Origin: Hydrotalea sp.
GTDB lineage: Bacteria; Bacteroidota; Bacteroidia; Chitinophagales; Chitinophagaceae
DNA: 64,000 bases
Reading direction: 5' to 3'
NCBI GenBank assembly: GCA_022402565.1
Contig: JAKRSC010000028.1
Span: 186,001-250,000 of the forward strand
Positions 59,718 to 64,000 of this stretch are shown here, piece after piece. Both the position numbers and the translations under genes were made by a program. How positions within the stretch are numbered: the stretch's first letter is position 1; the number at the start of each line of letters is the position of its first letter. Under the pieces are notes generated by a model. The model searched no databases, was not told the DNA's origin, and saw only the letters and a list, made by a program, of their open reading frames with translations.

Positions 59718-62424
59718 ATGGTTTGTCATACTTGCTTCTTTGGGCTATTTGTTGCTGCTGTTTGCAGTAGCTTATTTTGCTGAACATCGACAAAAAGCAG
59801 GTAAAAGTATTGTTGCTAATCCGTATGTATATGCTCTATCATTAGCTGTTTATTGCACTGCTTGGACATTTTACGGTAGTGTAGGAAGAACCATTTCTAA
59901 TGGATTAGACTTCTTGTACATCTATATTGGTCCAACTATTATGGCACCACTGTTTATGGTGGTACTTCGAAAAATTATTCGCATTTCTAAAACGTACAGA
60001 ATTACTAGTATAGCAGATTTTATTTCAACACGCTTTGGAAAAAATATTTCCTTGGGTATTATTGTAACTGTTTTATGTGTAGTTGGTATTATTCCATATA
60101 TCTCCATTCAACTCAAAGCAATTAATATCAGTCTTGAATTATTGTCGGCCGGTAACCAAGCTGGTGTATTACAACCTGAGAATTGGTGGGCCGATAGTAC
60201 ACTTTATATTGCTATTGGTCTTTCCATATTTGTTATTTTATTCGGAACAAGATCTGTAGATGCTACAGAAAAGCATGAAGGATTGGTTGCTGCTGTTGCT
60301 TTTGAGTCTATTGTAAAGCTGGCAGCATTTTTAGCTGTAGGTATATTCGTAACATATGGCCTATTCGATGGTTATGCATCCATTTTTCAGCAAGCGAAAG
60401 ATGTACCTGCACTTAAAAAAATCTTCACCTTAGAAGGAGAGGGATCGTACATGCAAATAACAAGTGTGTTATTACTTTCTATGTCGGCAATTCTTTTTCT
60501 ACCTCGTCAGTACCAAGTTGCTGTTGTAGAAAATACGCATGAAAAACATATAAAGAAAGCATCTTGGCTTTTTCCAATTTACTTGTTTCTGATTAATTTC
60601 TTTGTTGTAGCTATTGCTCTTGGTGGATACCTTTTGCTAAATGATAGCTCTTCACCAGATACATATGTAATTTCTCTCCCTTTATATGCCAATCAGCCTT
60701 GGTTGGCTTTATTAGTGTATATAGGCGGATTTTCGGCGGCAAGTAGTATGATTATTGTTGAAATTATTGCATTGAGTACTATGATTAGTAATCATATTGT
60801 ATTACCAGCCTTTTTATCAATCGAAAAAGTACAAGAGAATTTAGACAAAAGCATTCGCGTGTTTATTCAGAATAGTAGGCGTATTAGTATTGTATTAATT
60901 ATGTTGTTGGCCCTTCTATTCGACAAATTAGTAGCCGAAAAATATTCACTGGTATCTATTGGATTGGTGTCATTTACAGCTGTAGCTCAATTTGCGCCAG
61001 CAATGCTAGCAGGCCTTTATTGGAAAATGGTTTCTAAAAATGCTGCGGTTACTTCCATCGTAATTGGGTTTGTTATTTGGTTTTACACATTGGTAATACC
61101 CTCTATGGTGGGTGTTGGAATGATTGATCAACAAATCATGACTGATGGGTTATTTGGACTGAGTATATTAAGACCACAAGCTTTATTTGGACTAGAAGGT
61201 TGGGATATAATAGCACATGGATTTTTTTGGAGTATTTTTTCTAATACATTTTTTTTATTCTTAGTGTCTTTTCTCTTTCCGCCACAATCGAGGGAGTTGT
61301 ATCAGGCTGAATTATTTGTTGATATAGATAGAATGGAAATAAGAGGTGAAGAGGTATCGGTTATTTGGAAGGAAACAGCGCAAGTGGAAGCATTACAACA
61401 GTTGGTTGCTACTTTTATTGGCGCTGAAAGAACTTCTTCTATGTTTGAATCGTATGCCACTCGAAGAAATTTGTCTTTAAGCGGAAAGGCAGACCCGGCT
61501 TTGGTTGGATTAACAGAACGCTTATTAGCAGGGGCTATTGGTTCGGCAGCTGCGAGAATTATGGTTAGAAGTGTTGCTAAAGAAAAGGAGCCTTCCATTG
61601 AAGAAGTGTTGCGTGTGTTACAGGAAAGCCAGCAGATTAAAGAAATGAACAAAGAGCTTCGCAAAAAGTCGCTCGAATTAACCAAAGCAACAGAACAGCT
61701 TACAAAAGCCAATCAGCAGTTAAAACAGCTAGATGAATTAAAAGACGAATTTTTATACACTGTTACACATGAATTAAGAACGCCGCTCACTTCAATAAGA
61801 GCACTTTCTGAAATTGTTTTTGATAACCCAGATTTACCTGAAGAAGATAGGCTGCGTTATTTGGAAGCTGTTATTCGCGAAACAGAAAGATTAAGTCATT
61901 TAATTACCCAGGTGCTCAGTTTAGAGAAGTATGAAAACGGCATGCAGCATTTAGAAGTTAGACCAGTTGATATAGCGCAATTATTGCATGACAACCTTGC
62001 TTCTATTCAGGCTTTAATTAGCAAAGAACAATTAGAGGTAAAAGTGAATATAGCTTCTTTACTTCCTACCATTCACGCCGATCCATATTTGCTTTCACAG
62101 GTGTTTTATAATTTAATTAGCAATGCAATTAAGCATGCAAGATCCAGTATCCAAATATCTGCTCAATTTTCAGATGGCCAATTTTACATTGAAGTAACCG
62201 ATGATGGCAAAGGAATTCCACTTGATATACAAGATTTGATTTTTGATAAGTTCTTCCAGGCAAAAAACCAAACATTGCAAAAGCCACAAGGAAGTGGATT
62301 GGGCTTAGCTATTTGTAAAAAAATTATTGAATTGCATCATGGACAGATTCACGTTCAAAGTGCTCCAAATGAAGGAGCTACATTTCGTGTCATTCTGCCA
62401 ATGCGCCTAAATGAAGTTGTATGA
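59710..62424 (+). CDS. Sodium:solute symporter-STAC-histidine kinase (CbrA-like)
   Basis: Transporter-linked sensor kinase. The 904-residue protein has an N-terminal SLC5/sodium:solute symporter domain of about 13 membrane segments (residues 1-515; YCTAWTFYGSVGR, ISIQLKAINISLELL, FLPRQYQVAVVEN). A STAC-type domain follows (about 530-640; DIDRMEIRGEEVSVIWKE), then a coiled coil (645-680), a HisKA domain with H687 in TVTHELRTPLTSI, and an HATPase domain (NLISNAIKHA, TDDGKGIPL, GSGLGLAICKK). Unlike CbrA it has no PAS domain. It overlaps the next gene by ATGA, so its natural phospho-partner is the receiver domain encoded there. Confidence 0.93.
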   Translation: MSKWFVILASLGYLLLLFAVAYFAEHRQKAGKSIVANPYVYALSLAVYCTAWTFYGSVGRTISNGLDFLYIYIGPTIMAPLFMVVLRKIIRISKTYRITSIADFISTRFGKNISLGIIVTVLCVVGIIPYISIQLKAINISLELLSAGNQAGVLQPENWWADSTLYIAIGLSIFVILFGTRSVDATEKHEGLVAAVAFESIVKLAAFLAVGIFVTYGLFDGYASIFQQAKDVPALKKIFTLEGEGSYMQITSVLLLSMSAILFLPRQYQVAVVENTHEKHIKKASWLFPIYLFLINFFVVAIALGGYLLLNDSSSPDTYVISLPLYANQPWLALLVYIGGFSAASSMIIVEIIALSTMISNHIVLPAFLSIEKVQENLDKSIRVFIQNSRRISIVLIMLLALLFDKLVAEKYSLVSIGLVSFTAVAQFAPAMLAGLYWKMVSKNAAVTSIVIGFVIWFYTLVIPSMVGVGMIDQQIMTDGLFGLSILRPQALFGLEGWDIIAHGFFWSIFSNTFFLFLVSFLFPPQSRELYQAELFVDIDRMEIRGEEVSVIWKETAQVEALQQLVATFIGAERTSSMFESYATRRNLSLSGKADPALVGLTERLLAGAIGSAAARIMVRSVAKEKEPSIEEVLRVLQESQQIKEMNKELRKKSLELTKATEQLTKANQQLKQLDELKDEFLYTVTHELRTPLTSIRALSEIVFDNPDLPEEDRLRYLEAVIRETERLSHLITQVLSLEKYENGMQHLEVRPVDIAQLLHDNLASIQALISKEQLEVKVNIASLLPTIHADPYLLSQVFYNLISNAIKHARSSIQISAQFSDGQFYIEVTDDGKGIPLDIQDLIFDKFFQAKNQTLQKPQGSGLGLAICKKIIELHHGQIHVQSAPNEGATFRVILPMRLNEVV

Positions 62425-64000
62425 AAACGCTGTACAAAATTTTAGTGGTTGATGATGATCCATACATTTTAATGTCATTGGAATTCCTCATGAAAAAAAA
62501 TGGCTATTCTGTTATGATTGCCCGCAACGGCAAAGAGGCGCTACAAGCAATACAACTAGAAGTGCCAGATCTGGTGGTTTTAGATATTATGATGCCCGAT
62601 GTAGATGGATATGCTATTTGTAAGCAAATTACATCAGACCCTTCTTTGTCGCATACCAAGGTGGTGTTTTTGTCGGCCAAGAATAAAGAAGCAGACATTC
62701 AAAAAGGATATGATGCAGGAGCTTCATTGTTCATCAAAAAACCTTTTAACACAAGAAACCTCATGCAAGAAATTGAAAAACTTCTTGCACAGTCAGCCGA
62801 AGAACCACCATCCAAATATGAGTCGCATTATCAGCAAAGTATTTTTGAGCCGTCTATGTTTTGGTCGGCCCAAGCTGCACAGATTAGTTGGTATTCATTT
62901 CCACAACAAATAATAACAAAAAATGAAGATGGTTTATACAGGTGGTTTTCAGATGGAGTACTCAATATGAGTTATCTCTGTTTAGATGTGCATGTAGAGC
63001 AAGGTAGAGGAACACAAACTGCATTGATTTATGATTCACCAGTCACAAAAACCATCCGAAAATATAGCTATGCTGAGCTGAGAGATGAAGTTGCAATTCT
63101 AGCTGGCGCATTGCAACAATCGGGCGTTCAAAAAGGAGATACTGTAGTCATTTATATGCCCATGATACCACAAGCTGTGATGGCTATGTTGGCTTGTGCG
63201 AGATTGGGCGCCATTCATTCTGTTGTTTTTGGTGGATTTGCCCCACATGAGTTGGCTATTCGCATAAATGATGCACAACCTAAACTGGTATTAACTGCAT
63301 CTTATGGTATAGAGTTCGATAAAAAAATTCCTTATAAGCCACTTGTAGATGCAGCACTTCAAGAAGCAGCGCATCAACCAGCACATGTAATTGTTTATCA
63401 GCGGGAAGGATTACAAGCCACATTGCAAGAAGGCCGAGACCTCAACTGGAATTCGCTTCTACAAACTAGCTCTCCAGTTTCACCTGTTCACATTCAAAGT
63501 ACAGATCCACTGTATGTTTTGTACACATCGGGTACTACAGGAAAGCCCAAAGGAATTGTACGAGATACAGGTGGATATGCAGTTGCACTGAAGTACAGTA
63601 TGCAGCATGTGTATCAAGTTCAACAAGGAGAAGTTTTTTGGGCGGCAAGTGATGTAGGTTGGGTTGTTGGACATAGTTATATTGTGTATGCTCCGCTTAT
63701 TACAGGCGCTACAACTGTTTTATTTGAAGGTAAACCAGTTCGAACTCCCGATGCGGGAGAGTTTTGGCGAGTAGCTGAGGCTCATCAAGTAAAAACATTG
63801 TTTGCTGCACCTACAGCTATTCGTGCAATCAAAAAAGAAGATCCAGAAGGCATGTTAAAAAAGCCATATGCTTTGCCACATTTAAAACAAGTTTTTTTAG
63901 CAGGCGAACGATGCGATCCAGCAACATATCATTGGGTGCATCAATTATTAGGCATTCCAATTATTGACCATTGGTGGCAAACCGAAAGTGGTTGGCCTAT
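62421..64000 (+). CDS. Response-regulator receiver domain fused to propionyl-CoA synthetase-type enzyme (partial at right edge)
   Basis: One uninterrupted frame from the ATG at 62421 to the window end (526 residues visible). Residues 5-122 form a complete receiver domain: D11-D13, phospho-acceptor D55 in VVLDIMMPD, S85 in VVFLSAKN, K107 in FIKKPF. After a linker of about ten residues, residue 132 onward is a whole acyl-CoA synthetase N-terminus (YESHYQQSIFEPSMFWSAQA), then LYTSGTTGKPKGIVRDTGGY (about 366-385), AASDVGWVVGHSYIVYAPL, EGKPVRTPDAGEFW and DHWWQTESGWP. These motifs are those of PrpE (propionate-CoA ligase), not Acs. No in-frame ATG precedes the enzyme part, so a separate translation start is unlikely. 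Its start overlaps the kinase stop by 4 bp. The C-terminal domain with the catalytic Lys is outside the window. Confidence 0.93.
   Translation, partial: MKTLYKILVVDDDPYILMSLEFLMKKNGYSVMIARNGKEALQAIQLEVPDLVVLDIMMPDVDGYAICKQITSDPSLSHTKVVFLSAKNKEADIQKGYDAGASLFIKKPFNTRNLMQEIEKLLAQSAEEPPSKYESHYQQSIFEPSMFWSAQAAQISWYSFPQQIITKNEDGLYRWFSDGVLNMSYLCLDVHVEQGRGTQTALIYDSPVTKTIRKYSYAELRDEVAILAGALQQSGVQKGDTVVIYMPMIPQAVMAMLACARLGAIHSVVFGGFAPHELAIRINDAQPKLVLTASYGIEFDKKIPYKPLVDAALQEAAHQPAHVIVYQREGLQATLQEGRDLNWNSLLQTSSPVSPVHIQSTDPLYVLYTSGTTGKPKGIVRDTGGYAVALKYSMQHVYQVQQGEVFWAASDVGWVVGHSYIVYAPLITGATTVLFEGKPVRTPDAGEFWRVAEAHQVKTLFAAPTAIRAIKKEDPEGMLKKPYALPHLKQVFLAGERCDPATYHWVHQLLGIPIIDHWWQTESGWP

Noticed and set aside
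62605-62913. 102-residue plus-strand open frame inside the receiver-ligase gene
   Set aside because: Out of frame with a continuous, motif-rich gene in the overlapping frame and without any recognisable domain.

Overview
The window comes from a Bacteroidota chromosome, most likely family Chitinophagaceae and perhaps Sediminibacterium-like. Base composition is AT-rich and Shine-Dalgarno sequences are largely absent. Several genes have TAnnTTTG-type promoter elements. There are type IX secretion/gliding genes (gldE, gldD, porZ), an S46 dipeptidyl-peptidase and several Bacteroidota-restricted families (DUF3109, DUF5606, DUF3098). The genus is an inference. Both edges cut genes: alaS on the left (C-terminus missing) and a receiver/acyl-CoA synthetase fusion on the right.

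Layout. 0-14 kb: alaS, an M23 peptidase, small membrane proteins, a YefM/YoeB toxin-antitoxin pair with a recognisable operator, mnmD, an AlkA-type glycosylase, an S46 peptidase, an ECF sigma factor with a probable membrane anti-sigma partner and a Spy-like protein, RNase G, a 31-residue mS38-like basic protein, a TPR protein and HU. 14-20.9 kb: mutY-ssb-gldE-gldD, then DUF3109, a LutB-type iron-sulfur protein and a deacetylase-like protein. 20.9-21.5 kb: a gene-free block with a 218-bp tandem repeat and short palindromes. 21.5-29 kb: comEC-purH-eamA on the minus strand, a NarL-type two-component pair, and a stand-alone C-terminal half of CarB. 29-43.9 kb: porZ, a GH3/beta-lactamase fusion, a DEAD helicase, a DegT aminotransferase with a DUF3050 protein, rpoN and an FKBP isomerase. 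43.9-51.2 kb: purD-DUF3098-uppP-MFS-MBL on the minus strand, then a peptide transporter and an acyltransferase.

51.2-64 kb looks like a carboxylate uptake and activation region. It holds acetyl-CoA synthetase, a divergent IS1-type zinc-ribbon/HTH protein with two 16-bp direct repeats before it, beta-carbonic anhydrase with a SulP anion transporter, an outer-membrane porin-like protein, an MHS-family transporter, small membrane proteins, and a sodium:solute symporter-STAC-histidine kinase. That kinase gene overlaps by 4 bp a gene whose product is a complete response-regulator receiver domain joined in one reading frame, through a linker of about ten residues, to a propionyl-CoA-synthetase-type enzyme. 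I checked the frame codon by codon at the junction and onward; there is no stop and no in-frame ATG at the boundary. This apparent direct link from a transporter-kinase to a metabolic enzyme is the most unusual thing in the window.

Other notable points are the split carB, an EamA gene that begins with TTG immediately after the in-frame purH stop, several TTG starts with no alternative, and a non-canonical SSB C-terminal tip.
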